A DNA stretch of 35,475 nucleotides from a virus (IMGVR_UViG_3300043449_001915:1-35475), one strand, 5' to 3'; counted from the stretch's first letter, positions 1 through 8,143 are shown. Notes: generated by a model from the sequence alone, not told the origin. Numbers and translations: made by a program.

Positions 1-43
1 TGATAAGGTTGGAAAAACCGTTAATATCTTCGATTGGATCCAT
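1..43 (-). CDS. Small protein downstream of capsid, N-terminal 14 codons (partial)
   Basis: The ATG at 43-41 begins MDPIEDINGFSNLI and runs off the left edge. It is the start of the 79-aa protein encoded in full at 34445-34684, seen here because the contig ends overlap. The start is preceded by AAAAGG about eight bases upstream. See the full copy for description. Confidence 0.85.
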   Translation of the reverse strand, partial: MDPIEDINGFSNLI

Positions 44-57
44 GTGAGACCTTTTGG

Positions 58-94
58 AAAAAGGGGACGGTCACGGCTTAATGTGAACGCCCCC
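58..94 (-). terminator. Rho-independent terminator after major capsid gene
   Basis: On the minus strand a GC stem (GGGGGCG with CGTCCCC, one G-U pair, about 18-nt loop) is followed directly by five T. It lies between the capsid stop (141) and the next gene (start at 43), so it would end most capsid transcripts and let a fraction read on into the tail genes. The same hairpin is present in the right copy at 34699-34735. Confidence 0.6.
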
Positions 95-140
95 CGGAGT
101 TCTGAGATAAGGTAAAAACAGTAACCGTTTCTAGCCCGAA

Positions 141-1010
141 TTAAGCGCCAGTTTGAACTTTGATATGACGCGCAGCGCCCTGGATACCGATTTTCGCACC
201 AATTACCCAGTCAACAGACATGACGAAAGCAAACTCATTTTGGGAATGCTTGTCGGATATTTTAAAACGTGGTTCGTATTGGCTGACCATATAGAGATAA
301 TCAGGATGGAAAAATAGTCCACCAGCCGTTGCGCCAGCTGTCTGAGTATTGTCTTCGAAAATGCTAAAGCCATAGCGTTTAAGGCCGATCTGCCCACTGA
401 TCACGGGAGCATCACCGGCCACAAAGTCAGCGCTTGTAAAGGTCGTATCGACCAAAAGGTCCGAGTAATACTGTGGTGCGAGCAGGCCATACCAAGGCTT
501 GTTATAACTCCACTTTGCAATTGCAGCATTTTCACGCGCTAGGGCAACGGTAGCCGCTGTCATCGTGGCAATCGACGGAATCGTAGTAGTAGGTGCAGAA
601 AGCGAATAGAGATAGGTATTCAGCTGATTGCTGATAGCTTGCACCATGGCTTGACGAACCTCAGTTGCTCTTGACCCTACAGGGTCAATCATCGATTGAA
701 TAGCAACAAGGTCATGGAAGTCATAAGATGCGACGAGACGTTGATCCGCAGTGATCGTCACGCTGGAGAGAGACATTGTCTCTGGCGTGAATGTCCGACC
801 AACGCCAGCACCGTCAATTGTCAAACGTTGACCAGTTGGTGCATTAATCTGGTTGACCACAACACTGTTACCCATCTCGCGTAGGTCACCTGTGTATTCG
901 CGGTTAACGAGGTTAAAGAGCAGGTTAGTCTGGCGCAATTCATCCATGAACATTGGTGCCCAAAAGGTTTGAATTGCACTCGTTACGTTGTCTAGATCTG
1001 TATTAGCCAT
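141..1010 (-). CDS. Major capsid protein
   Basis: A 289-aa protein that forms the icosahedral head shell. I assign it by context and type: it follows terminase, portal and a coiled-coil scaffold on the same strand, has the usual size of an HK97-fold coat protein without a protease or delta domain, and starts MANTDLDNVTSAIQTFWAPM, an N-terminus pattern common in phage coat proteins. The central part is rich in short beta segments and there are no cysteines. Its leader (1019-1065) can form alternative hairpins over the ribosome binding site GGGAAGGGA, and a terminator follows the stop, both in line with strong, separately tuned expression. A partial second copy is at the right end. Confidence 0.85.
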   Translation of the reverse strand: MANTDLDNVTSAIQTFWAPMFMDELRQTNLLFNLVNREYTGDLREMGNSVVVNQINAPTGQRLTIDGAGVGRTFTPETMSLSSVTITADQRLVASYDFHDLVAIQSMIDPVGSRATEVRQAMVQAISNQLNTYLYSLSAPTTTIPSIATMTAATVALARENAAIAKWSYNKPWYGLLAPQYYSDLLVDTTFTSADFVAGDAPVISGQIGLKRYGFSIFEDNTQTAGATAGGLFFHPDYLYMVSQYEPRFKISDKHSQNEFAFVMSVDWVIGAKIGIQGAARHIKVQTGA

Positions 1011-1018
1011 TTGATCGT

Positions 1019-1065
1019 CCCTTCCCTGGCGTTTTTTATGGGAAGGGATGAAAAATCACCTTCCC
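1019..1065 (-). promoter_or_regulatory. Capsid mRNA leader with three mutually exclusive stem arms
   Basis: On the minus strand, between the scaffold stop and the capsid ATG, three arms follow each other: GGGAAGG (1065-1059), CCCTTCCC (1047-1040) and GGGAAGGG (1026-1019). The middle arm can pair with the first (7 bp) or the third (8 bp). The third arm is also the Shine-Dalgarno sequence of the capsid gene, so the choice of pairing would hide or free the ribosome binding site. The pairing is seen in the sequence; a switching role is inference. Confidence 0.45.
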
Positions 1066-1069
1066 GCGT

Positions 1070-1717
1070 TTACCATTTAAAGCTGTGGTTCACCCGTCCT
1101 GACTTCATTGCTTCCTGTTTTTCCTTGTAAGGAAGCTTCTTCCATTCCTCTACACTCATTTTTTGTGCCGAGTTTCCGGTTTTGTCATTCGGGAGAAACT
1201 TGCTAGCCGGTAGCGTTAGTCTTGGGTGCTCTTTTGCAAACATATCGACAGCACTTGCTACGGAGTTGTGATCAATAGATCCTTCATCCGTCATCTGTAT
1301 CTGATCGAGTGGCAAAAGGCCTAGATACTTAGCTTCCAGCTGAATACCTTTTTCCTGAAGGAGTCCCATAGCTGCATTCAGCTTCCGAAAGTCAGTCTGA
1401 TCGCGTTCAAGGCGCTGCGCTTTCTCAAGTGCCTCAGCCTTTTCTCGTTTCAACTGCTCAATGAATTCGAGATGTCTTTTTTCGTCCATTAGCTTCTGCT
1501 CTTGAACGGTTTTTTGCTCATTCTCGAATATCAAAAGTCTTTCTTGGGTTTCCTGCAGTCGCTTCCGAAGGCCCTTTTCCTGATTCAGCGTTTTCTCATA
1601 CGTTTCATAGGAAATGTGCTTCGGCTTATCACTGCCCGATAAGGTCCCACCAGGACCAATTGAATCCCCGCCAGGGATATCTGAGGGATGTGAATCTGAC
1701 ACTGTTATACCTTTCAT
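1070..1717 (-). CDS. Capsid scaffolding protein
   Basis: A 215-aa hydrophilic protein that would guide procapsid assembly and leave or be degraded before packaging. The N-terminal 35 residues are Gly/Ser/Pro-rich and likely disordered; residues about 36-115 are a long charged helix rich in E, K, Q and L, typical of coiled coil; the C-terminus is short and basic (KSGRVNHSFKW), as expected for the coat-binding helix-turn-helix of scaffolds. It sits directly upstream of the capsid gene, the classic scaffold position. No protease motif is seen, so it is a scaffold rather than a maturation protease fusion. The assignment rests on composition and gene order. Confidence 0.78.
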   Translation of the reverse strand: MKGITVSDSHPSDIPGGDSIGPGGTLSGSDKPKHISYETYEKTLNQEKGLRKRLQETQERLLIFENEQKTVQEQKLMDEKRHLEFIEQLKREKAEALEKAQRLERDQTDFRKLNAAMGLLQEKGIQLEAKYLGLLPLDQIQMTDEGSIDHNSVASAVDMFAKEHPRLTLPASKFLPNDKTGNSAQKMSVEEWKKLPYKEKQEAMKSGRVNHSFKW

Positions 1718-1740
1718 TAAAAATAGTTGTCAATGGCCCA

Positions 1741-2202
1741 CTAGCGTCTTGCCAAGTTACGTTTCACATACGCGGCTGCGTCCTTGATTTCCTTGCCTGA
1801 GAGAACGAGGAATCGACGTCCCTGTTCCTCTTGCCATTCGGCCTTATCAGCTTCCTTTTGCGACCTGAAACCTATGAACAGCTGGGATTTCGTCGCTCTC
1901 TTTAAAATCATGGCGTCGAGCATTTTCCCTTTGAAGGTGAGGTTGCTGGTCCGCCCGGTGGCTGCCTCTGGGTGTCTTTGTTGCTTTACTCTCCATTTGG
2001 CATACTTGTCTGTGACTCGCCTAAGCCTAGCAGCATTTCCACCGGGTACCGATACGCCCTTAGCTTCCCCGCGCGTCCGCTTTCGAATTGTCTGAATCAA
2101 ATAGCCGCCGAGGTTTCGCATGGCTTCGGGTGAATTGATCTGATCGATGATTTTGGAAAAGGCATTGACGAGGCTTTCCGTTCCTTTAAGTGTCGCTGTC
2201 AT
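1741..2202 (-). CDS. Virion morphogenesis / neck protein (second of two)
   Basis: A 153-aa basic protein. Its layout of an N-terminal helix, a middle LTFKGKMLDAM segment, then an IGFRS strand and a C-terminal GRRFLVLSGKEIKD segment resembles the Mu gpG-like / HK97 gp10-like morphogenesis proteins that act at the head-tail joint. The upstream gene has the same layout (LSHEMLDSI, then TVGYRKG, then ARPFLDI), so the two may be diverged paralogs. It overlaps the upstream gene by 17 bases, which suggests coupled translation, and lies before the scaffold. Family placement is from pattern only. Confidence 0.6.
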   Translation of the reverse strand: MTATLKGTESLVNAFSKIIDQINSPEAMRNLGGYLIQTIRKRTRGEAKGVSVPGGNAARLRRVTDKYAKWRVKQQRHPEAATGRTSNLTFKGKMLDAMILKRATKSQLFIGFRSQKEADKAEWQEEQGRRFLVLSGKEIKDAAAYVKRNLARR

Positions 2203-2638
2203 TTCTCACCTCATCTATCAGTTTTTGAAGGTCACGCCGGAGTATATCCAGGAATGGACGGGCCTTGCCCGGTATCGGTGCAGGCTTGCCATAGGTGCCG
2301 AGGATATTACCTTCCGCCTTCCTTTCGATCTTTGAACCTTTCCTATAGCCGACAGTAATTTGACCAGTCGGACTGAGCGAGGGAAGGTAGCTGATAGAGT
2401 CCAGCATTTCATGGCTGAGCGAAAGGTCAACGGGTCCATCCTCTGAAACTCCCTTCCGCTTTGCATAGGCTTCTGTATATTGGCCAGCTTTTCCGGACCA
2501 GTCGCGACCTGACACATTGTACCCAAGTTTGCTTCGATCCTGGATGAATTCAATAACCCGCTCTGCAAGGTCTGCCCGCATAGCCGGATTGAAGTCAGCC
2601 GGAATTTTTAACTTCAGGTGCGTGTCACGGTTCCGCAT
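2186..2638 (-). CDS. Virion morphogenesis / neck protein (first of two)
   Basis: A protein of about 150 aa between portal and the second morphogenesis protein. I chose the ATG at 2638 because GATGAGGA lies just upstream; in-frame ATGs at 2647 and 2653 are alternatives, and all of them fall inside the end of the portal gene. The pattern SGxxWSGKAGQYTEAYAKRKG, LSLSHEMLDSI, TVGYRKGSK and a C-terminal ARPFLDILRRDLQKL fits the gpG/gp10-type head-tail joining proteins. Function is inferred from this pattern and the position after the portal. Confidence 0.58.
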   Translation of the reverse strand: MRNRDTHLKLKIPADFNPAMRADLAERVIEFIQDRSKLGYNVSGRDWSGKAGQYTEAYAKRKGVSEDGPVDLSLSHEMLDSISYLPSLSPTGQITVGYRKGSKIERKAEGNILGTYGKPAPIPGKARPFLDILRRDLQKLIDEVRNDSDT

Positions 2639-4088
2639 TTTCCTCATCCTCATTATCAGTTGGTAGTTCAGGCGGCGCGATTATGACAGGATTTTCATCG
2701 TCTATTTCCTCGATCAGTTCTTCAATCTCCTCGTCGGTTAGGCCGGTGTTAAGCATCTTGATAGCCCGCTTACGCGACGTGAGGCCCTGATCCATTTCCG
2801 CTCCAAGCTCCGCAATTTTTTCGGCGCGTGTCTGCATCGGTACCGGCTCAGTGAACTTTGTCACCACGCGGGCATCTGCCGAAAATATGGTTTTATTTTC
2901 CACCACGCCTGCAGCAACCCATGCTGGATGAATATGATGCAAAAGCTTTTCCCAGAATTCAGCTTCGGTCTGCTCGTAAATCTTGATCTGCTTTTTAATG
3001 CTCTCAAAAGTGTCAGACTCGTCGATCATTTTACTAATTCCAGAGGCCAACTGATCGGCTCCAATCTGTGCAATCTGCCCAGGCCTGACGCCCTTTGTCG
3101 AAAGCCAAAGCGCCATCTGGCTTGATGCAAGGCTTAATGTTTGGGTGATATCAATCGTCGGCTTGATCACATCAAAGGAAGCTTTGTTATCGCCCTCTCC
3201 TGGCGGTGTCTGGAAACTAATGATGCTGTTCGGGCTGAACTCAACTTTTTTGTCATCGAGGTTAATTGCCACAAAAACTGAAAATGCCTGAAACTTCACG
3301 GCATAGTTCAGATCCGTAAGCAGTAGCGGTATCAAAAGCGCAAGGTCAAGGTTATCCGTCTGAACTGCAGGCATAGCTGCATCGTCGGAGTCATTCGAAT
3401 ATGCAAAAGGAGTAACCTGATATGGGTTGAATCCATCCAGTTCATTGTCAACCATGAGGTCTGCAATGATATCACCATTCTGATCCATGATTACAAATTG
3501 CAGATCGGTATAAACGTAATAGACCTGCTGATCAATCCCGTTGGCCAAGGTTCTCTTTTCCATGCAAAGGATAATCACGTCAGGGCTCGAATTATCGACA
3601 CGGCTGGCATTCATAACAAGGAACTGATGATTCGGAACAGTCCTGATGAAAGGCTGTCTGATCCTCGCGTCCAGGATTGAAGCAGTCGGGTTATCTTTCA
3701 GACCGATCTGCAAAAGAGCATAGTAGAAAGCGTTGAATTTGAAATTGTTCTTTCCCATCTTTCGATTGAGGTTAAACTTTCGTTCATACCACTGCACAAG
3801 CTCGAGGTCCTGATCCTTCCCGTTTTCAACGGTTCTTAGAATCGGCTGATCATAAATCTTGGTTAGTTTGTCGACGATCTTTCGAAAAACGTTGATAGGA
3901 GCCTTCCGCGTGCTTGCCGACATATAGGACTTGATGCCAAGGTCCTCTTTCATCCGCTGCTCAAGTAGTCCCTGGATTGCACCGTCCAGAATATCCTGAA
4001 TCTTTTCATTGTAAGACAGCCGGTCTTTTTCATTTCGAATGAATGCAGCAACTTTTTTCCGGTCAATGTCTGAAAAGAGGTCAATCAT
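2625..4088 (-). CDS. Portal protein
   Basis: A 487-aa protein expected to form the dodecameric ring at the packaging vertex that docks terminase and later the neck. It starts four bases inside the terminase stop (ATGA overlap), the usual terL-portal arrangement. The length, the acidic C-terminal tail (EEIEELIEEIDDEN and further D/E runs), and the mixed alpha/beta body with a long helix around residues 330-400 (SQMALWLSTKGVRPGQIAQ) fit SPP1-like portal proteins. No membrane segments or signal peptide. Confidence comes mainly from size and gene order. Confidence 0.85.
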   Translation of the reverse strand: MIDLFSDIDRKKVAAFIRNEKDRLSYNEKIQDILDGAIQGLLEQRMKEDLGIKSYMSASTRKAPINVFRKIVDKLTKIYDQPILRTVENGKDQDLELVQWYERKFNLNRKMGKNNFKFNAFYYALLQIGLKDNPTASILDARIRQPFIRTVPNHQFLVMNASRVDNSSPDVIILCMEKRTLANGIDQQVYYVYTDLQFVIMDQNGDIIADLMVDNELDGFNPYQVTPFAYSNDSDDAAMPAVQTDNLDLALLIPLLLTDLNYAVKFQAFSVFVAINLDDKKVEFSPNSIISFQTPPGEGDNKASFDVIKPTIDITQTLSLASSQMALWLSTKGVRPGQIAQIGADQLASGISKMIDESDTFESIKKQIKIYEQTEAEFWEKLLHHIHPAWVAAGVVENKTIFSADARVVTKFTEPVPMQTRAEKIAELGAEMDQGLTSRKRAIKMLNTGLTDEEIEELIEEIDDENPVIIAPPELPTDNEDEENAEP

Positions 4089-5449
4089 AGCTGGATCACC
4101 TTTGTTTTTTGGGTGCCTTCATCTTTTGCATGGCAGATCGCGTAGCCTAATGCGGTCGTTACGTGCTGATAGCGTTTCGAATCGTCCTCAATGCTGGTAC
4201 CTTCCTTTTTGCGTGCCAGCTTCATCCCCTGATTCAGAACAGGACAATCTCTATACACAAATAGTCTTACCTCATTTTTGGCATTCTGACACATTGCGTT
4301 GACCGTTGTCCATCGCCTGACCAGCGGCGGGTTGGTTCGCGGTACGGCCAGCTGGCAAACGGCTCTGCGCTGCGCAAACCATTCTTCGATGAGTTCATAG
4401 TTCGAGCGAAGGGAGTTCGATGAACGCGCCCGCCCTGTCGCATCGCCGTATACTATGAACTTTTGAAAGCCCTGGAACACGCCCTTTGCTTCCAGGTCGT
4501 CAAGGTTGTCAATGCACCATTTGGCATCGTCGATAATGGATTCCTGATAAAAATGAAAGGATTGATCCGGCCTAAGCTGAAAAACCGCACAGGACTGAGG
4601 TTTACCTTCTGCCGTGTTAAAGTCGAATGCTATGCGAAGCGGAAGCGTCATGTCCGCCTTATAAGTCTGCTTGAGAAAGTTATTCTCTTCCGAATATGCA
4701 TGATAGATACCTTTCCCAGCAATTGATATCCACCGTCCGCGCAGATAGCGTTCGGCCTCGAGCACCGAGTAATCCTGAAGTAGCTGATCGGTGTAGATGC
4801 GTTCGAGGTACGGGTTATCGCTCGTGATCGAATAATAAACCTTACGGCTTTGGAATCTTTCAGCGCCTTCGATGAAGTATTTGTACCAAAACGAATCCGG
4901 CTCGTCGGGGTTGGTCGCACAGATGAGAAGGTTCTGGCTCACGCTCGGGATACGGCGCAAGCGGGCCTTGAGAATTTTAAACCCGGGTTCGAAGTCGTCG
5001 TCGTTCTCCGTTAATTCCTCGATCAGCACCATGCTGAGCTTGAGTGATCGGAACTTTGCATAGCGCTGATCCCCCCAAGTCACAGAAATAATGCGCGAGC
5101 CGTTCACAAAGTCTATTTCCCCCGTATTGAACCGGGTTGAATAGTGCTCTCCTTCGATCATGCTATCTTCTAGGTGCTCAAGGATTTCCCGGAAGAGAGT
5201 TTTCTTAAGGTCCGAAAGCGAGCGCCGACCGATCGCAACGCATGCGCCTGGGTATTCAATGCAGTGCCTGATAGCTATGTGAGCGAGAAGAATTGACTTC
5301 GCCGACCCGACCGACCCACTCAGGAGTATTTCGGGAGTGAATAGCTTATAGTCATGATTTCGAATGAAGCGGAGAACGTCGCACTGGTAACCGAAGGGTA
5401 TGAAGCCAGACAAGTTAGCCTTAGAAATAACCGGCTCTTCTACTCCCAT
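4085..5449 (-). CDS. terL: Terminase large subunit
   Basis: A 454-aa ATP-driven DNA packaging motor and headful/cos nuclease. Walker A is visible as GSVGSAKS near residues 45-52, Walker B as LSMVLIEEL near residues 137-145, and a coupling motif as ICATNPDEPDSF. The C-terminal RNase-H-like nuclease shows its acidic metal ligands in RIAFDFN and IVYGDATGR, with a late ED pair in TSIEDDSKRYQH. Length is normal for the family. It begins at the base after the small-subunit stop and overlaps the portal start by four bases, so the three genes form a packaging operon. Confidence 0.95.
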   Translation of the reverse strand: MGVEEPVISKANLSGFIPFGYQCDVLRFIRNHDYKLFTPEILLSGSVGSAKSILLAHIAIRHCIEYPGACVAIGRRSLSDLKKTLFREILEHLEDSMIEGEHYSTRFNTGEIDFVNGSRIISVTWGDQRYAKFRSLKLSMVLIEELTENDDDFEPGFKILKARLRRIPSVSQNLLICATNPDEPDSFWYKYFIEGAERFQSRKVYYSITSDNPYLERIYTDQLLQDYSVLEAERYLRGRWISIAGKGIYHAYSEENNFLKQTYKADMTLPLRIAFDFNTAEGKPQSCAVFQLRPDQSFHFYQESIIDDAKWCIDNLDDLEAKGVFQGFQKFIVYGDATGRARSSNSLRSNYELIEEWFAQRRAVCQLAVPRTNPPLVRRWTTVNAMCQNAKNEVRLFVYRDCPVLNQGMKLARKKEGTSIEDDSKRYQHVTTALGYAICHAKDEGTQKTKVIQL

Positions 5450-5905
5450 TTAAACCTTCTTTGGATCATAGGCCAGACGAATTAGGTTCTTTTCGTCTTC
5501 TGGCTGCGCGTTGCTATCGATGTTCGATTTCGAATAATAGTCTGGAAAGCGGCGCGACATAAGGAATTGGATCATCTTGTCGTTTGCTTTTTTTAGGTGT
5601 TCATGGTCGGTGATCGCCTCACCGTCTTTGGTTTTCCTCTTCTGGTGAGCGGCTCCAGTGGCTATCGTCATCGCCAGTTTTTCCCACCAGCGTTGTGATT
5701 CCTCTTTGCCAAGCTCACAGGCATTACGAAACTCTGGGTGTCTTTGCTGCCATTCTAGGAAGGTTTTTCTGGGCACTCCGATCTCTGCACAGCACGCAGC
5801 AATGCTTTCGCCTTTGCTCATAAGTCGCCGAACGAGGTCGCAATACTCTGGCCTGTACTTCTCAGGTCGCCCTATTTTTTTCCTTTCGTTTAACTGATCT
5901 GACAT
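5450..5905 (-). CDS. terS: Terminase small subunit
   Basis: A 151-aa DNA-recognition subunit that would select the packaging site and activate the large subunit. An N-terminal helix-turn-helix is visible around residues 10-55 (RPEKYRPEYCDLVRRLMSKG, then IAACCAEIGVPRKTFLEW), followed by a helical oligomerisation segment and a C-terminal tail. I chose the ATG at 5905, which has AAAGGTCGG upstream, over an in-frame GTG at 5929. It is the first gene of the minus-strand packaging operon and faces the ParB-type gene across a short divergent spacer. Confidence 0.85.
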   Translation of the reverse strand: MSDQLNERKKIGRPEKYRPEYCDLVRRLMSKGESIAACCAEIGVPRKTFLEWQQRHPEFRNACELGKEESQRWWEKLAMTIATGAAHQKRKTKDGEAITDHEHLKKANDKMIQFLMSRRFPDYYSKSNIDSNAQPEDEKNLIRLAYDPKKV

Positions 5906-5929
5906 GCTGCCGACCTTTAAATTCCGCAC

Positions 5930-6031
5930 TTTTTATAGGTTCTATAACTATAATATGCCACATTTGCTGCTGTTGATCAACCATGAAGTTCCGTTGTAGG
6001 ATCTGCTTCGCATTTCAAATAGGGGCGAAAA
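5930..6031. promoter_or_regulatory. Divergent promoter region between terS and the ParB-like gene
   Basis: This AT-rich spacer must start transcription both ways. A perfect TATAAT at 5949-5954 on the plus strand sits in a small dyad (TATAG, 3-nt gap, CTATA at 5934-5946), but I see no good -35 for it. On the minus strand TTGATC and TATTAT are present with a 19-base spacer, which is long. I see promoter-like elements but cannot fix start sites. Confidence 0.35.
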
Positions 6032-6628
6032 ATGGAACACGAATACGAACTGGTTTCGGTCGAGAGCATTGTGCTTGATCCAGCTAACGCAAGACTCCAC
6101 CCAGAAAAGAACCTTGAAGCGATCAAAGGTTCACTGGCTCGCTTCGGTCAGCAAAAGCCTATTCTTGTCTGTCGCGCCAATCGCGTTGTTATTGCTGGAA
6201 ACGGAACTCTGACAGCGGCGCGTGAACTAGGATGGGCGGATATAAGGGTTAGATGGACGGATCTGTCTGGGCCAGAAGCGACCGCATATGCTCTGGCGGA
6301 TAATCGCACGTCTGAACTTGCTGAATGGGATTTCGCGGTATTGGGTACCCAGCTAAAGTCATTGACTGACTACGGAATCGAGATTGGTGACTTTGGTTTT
6401 GAGGCGAATGATTTCAATTTACCAGAGCCCGACTATGGAACCATGAATTCTGAACCTGATCCCGATTTCGAGGGGATGCGGGACGGAGTGAAGAAAGCCA
6501 TACAGGTTGAGTTCAACCTTGAGGATTACGATGAGGCATTCGCAATCATAAAATTCTGGCGTGAACGCGGTGCCTATGTTGGTGAAATGATAATCTCGCT
6601 CCTGAAATCTGAAAAGGAAAAGCTATGA
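6032..6628 (+). CDS. ParB/sulfiredoxin-fold protein (phage ParB-like)
   Basis: A 198-aa protein with a ParB N-terminal (ParB/Srx) domain in residues about 5-95: the segments FGQQKPILV and VIAGNGTLTAARELGW match the family's G-Q-x-x-PI-V and nucleotide-binding loop, with GNGT in place of the usual GHGR. The C-terminal half lacks the helix-turn-helix of partition ParB proteins, so a plasmid-partition role is unlikely. Free-standing domains of this kind in phages sit beside terminases and DNA methylases or base-modification genes. It overlaps the methyltransferase by four bases (ATGA), so the two are translationally coupled. Confidence 0.85.
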   Translation: MEHEYELVSVESIVLDPANARLHPEKNLEAIKGSLARFGQQKPILVCRANRVVIAGNGTLTAARELGWADIRVRWTDLSGPEATAYALADNRTSELAEWDFAVLGTQLKSLTDYGIEIGDFGFEANDFNLPEPDYGTMNSEPDPDFEGMRDGVKKAIQVEFNLEDYDEAFAIIKFWRERGAYVGEMIISLLKSEKEKL

Positions 6629-7323
6629 AACTACTCCAGGGCATCATCGACGGCGTCAAATTTTACTATAGAGATGGAACATCAGACATCAAAACGTTCA
6701 ATGAGGTCATTGGCAAGAACGTCTACGAAAAACGTGGCAACTCCATTAAGCGCGGGGAAAAATGGTACGATTGTGGCGGAAACGTAGGCGCTTTCACGCT
6801 GCTGGCGATATCAAAAGGAGCTTCGGAAGTCGAGATATATGAACCTGATCCATTCAATTGCGATATGATAGATCGCAATCTGTCTTTGAATGGTTTCAAG
6901 TCTCGAGCGAAACTTCATCAGAAAGCTCTGGTTCATGACGACCGTAAAGAGTCCACGCTTTTCGTAGGAAATAACGGCAACTACTGGCGAAACAGTCTTG
7001 CCAAGAACTGGAACGGAAAAGGCTTAAAGGTCGAGTGCGTCAAATTCAATGATGCTGTCTGGGACAGTTCCGCTTCAATAAAAATGGACATAGAAGGTTT
7101 AGAAATGCCGATAATCGAGCATATGAACAAAGCCTATCAAAAGCTAATTTTCGAATGGTCATTCGACATAGATCCGAATCTTATTCGCTTTTGGAACGTC
7201 CTGGACCGTCTGAAATTGAACTACGACGTTCATGCAACTGAATATCGTGACAAAGGCGTCACAATCTATCCTAAAACCTGGTTTCCACTTTGCACGAATG
7301 TGTTTTGCTATGCAAAAAATTAA
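6625..7323 (+). CDS. FkbM-family SAM-dependent methyltransferase
   Basis: A 232-aa class I methyltransferase. The SAM-binding loop is visible as WYDCGGNVGAFTLLAISKG (residues about 48-66), the acidic end of strand 2 as IYEPDP, and the FkbM signature as SIKMDIEGLEMPIIE (residues about 152-166). Known FkbM enzymes are O-methyltransferases for sugars or antibiotics. No target-recognition domain or cytosine/adenine catalytic motif (PCQ, DPPY) is visible, so this is not an ordinary DNA methylase. It sits between the ParB-like gene and a TET/JBP-type dioxygenase with overlaps at both ends, so a joint role in DNA or other phage modification is inferred. Confidence 0.85.
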   Translation: MKLLQGIIDGVKFYYRDGTSDIKTFNEVIGKNVYEKRGNSIKRGEKWYDCGGNVGAFTLLAISKGASEVEIYEPDPFNCDMIDRNLSLNGFKSRAKLHQKALVHDDRKESTLFVGNNGNYWRNSLAKNWNGKGLKVECVKFNDAVWDSSASIKMDIEGLEMPIIEHMNKAYQKLIFEWSFDIDPNLIRFWNVLDRLKLNYDVHATEYRDKGVTIYPKTWFPLCTNVFCYAKN

Positions 7324-8098
7324 CCTGACCAAGATCCAGCACACAATTACCGTCGGCGATAAGTGCGCTGATATAACGCCCAATGTGACCGAAGACAGCC
7401 TTTTCTATTCAGAGGGAGAGCTGATTGGCTTTTATATAAAAGACCTATCAAAATATTCTGAAAAAGCTGCACATTTCGCAGATATAGCGAACGCCGAATT
7501 ACTCAGCGATAGAGTTCCGAAATCGACGATGAAACGATCTAGCGGATTGACGAATCACGATCATGAGGTTTTGCAGTATTCGACAATCATCGGCGCAGTT
7601 CCTCCAAAGCCGAACATGAGGCGTTCATACCCAACTATGAGCAGCGTTCATAACGTAGAATCCGCTCGTCAATTTGTAAAGGCTATGACTCTTCTCTGCA
7701 GGGAATCAGAGGATCTCATCTGCAGAATCGCTCCCGCCATATTTGAACATCAGGTCAAAATATTCGCAGAGAATGTTCCTAAAAAGTGGCGGTTTGGTCG
7801 TATGTTTACCAGTTCTATTTCAAATTTCAACATAGCTGCTGCCTACCATCGAGATGCTGCTAATATTGTCGGTTGTGTTAATGTGATCATCGCAAAAAAG
7901 CACGCAGCTAGCGGCGGAAATACGACAATTCCAGACTATGGCGCGACAGTGGATAGCGCAGACAATTCGATGCTTGTCTACCCTGCCTGGAGAAATCTAC
8001 ACGCTGTTACACCGATTCATCTGCACACTCGGAAAGGATACCGAAATAGTCTGGTATTTTACCCGCTCAAAGCTTTCGCCACAAATCACCGCGATTAG
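7310..8098 (+). CDS. TET/JBP-type 2-oxoglutarate/Fe(II) dioxygenase
   Basis: A 262-aa protein starting at ATG 7310, 14 bases inside the preceding gene. The C-terminal half carries the double-stranded beta-helix signature: H180-x-D182 in AAAYHRDAANI, a GGNTTIPDYGATVD core (residues 202-215), distal H231 in LHAVTP and R245 in YRNSLVFY. The order and spacing, including the GG-x-x-x-P-x-YG strand and R-x-SLV-x-Y, match the Tet_JBP oxygenases that hydroxylate 5-methylpyrimidines in DNA. The N-terminal 150 residues have no family I recognise. It could also be a more distant 2OG oxygenase acting on protein or sugar. Linkage to ParB-like and methyltransferase genes supports a nucleic acid substrate. 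Confidence 0.75.
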   Translation: MQKINLTKIQHTITVGDKCADITPNVTEDSLFYSEGELIGFYIKDLSKYSEKAAHFADIANAELLSDRVPKSTMKRSSGLTNHDHEVLQYSTIIGAVPPKPNMRRSYPTMSSVHNVESARQFVKAMTLLCRESEDLICRIAPAIFEHQVKIFAENVPKKWRFGRMFTSSISNFNIAAAYHRDAANIVGCVNVIIAKKHAASGGNTTIPDYGATVDSADNSMLVYPAWRNLHAVTPIHLHTRKGYRNSLVFYPLKAFATNHRD

Positions 8099-8143
8099 TT
8101 CATATCAAAACTATGGCTTGCGTTTGCAGTCGCCGAACCATTG

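Larger units (their letters stand above)
1..834. repeat. Terminal redundancy, left copy
   Basis: Bases 1-834 match 34642-35475 at a constant offset of 34641 with no gaps. I count 13 substitutions, at 44, 49, 104, 119, 131, 133, 216, 237, 312, 333, 348, 418 and 459; from 460 to 834 I see none. Seven lie in the capsid gene and only the one at 418 changes a residue (Ala here, Gly in the right copy). The simplest reading is a circular or permuted genome closed across two co-existing variants. A true tandem duplication of this stretch is less likely. Confidence 0.92.

Noticed and set aside
6032-6628. Plasmid partition ParB
   Set aside because: There is no ParA gene, no parS-like repeats seen, and no helix-turn-helix after the ParB/Srx domain.
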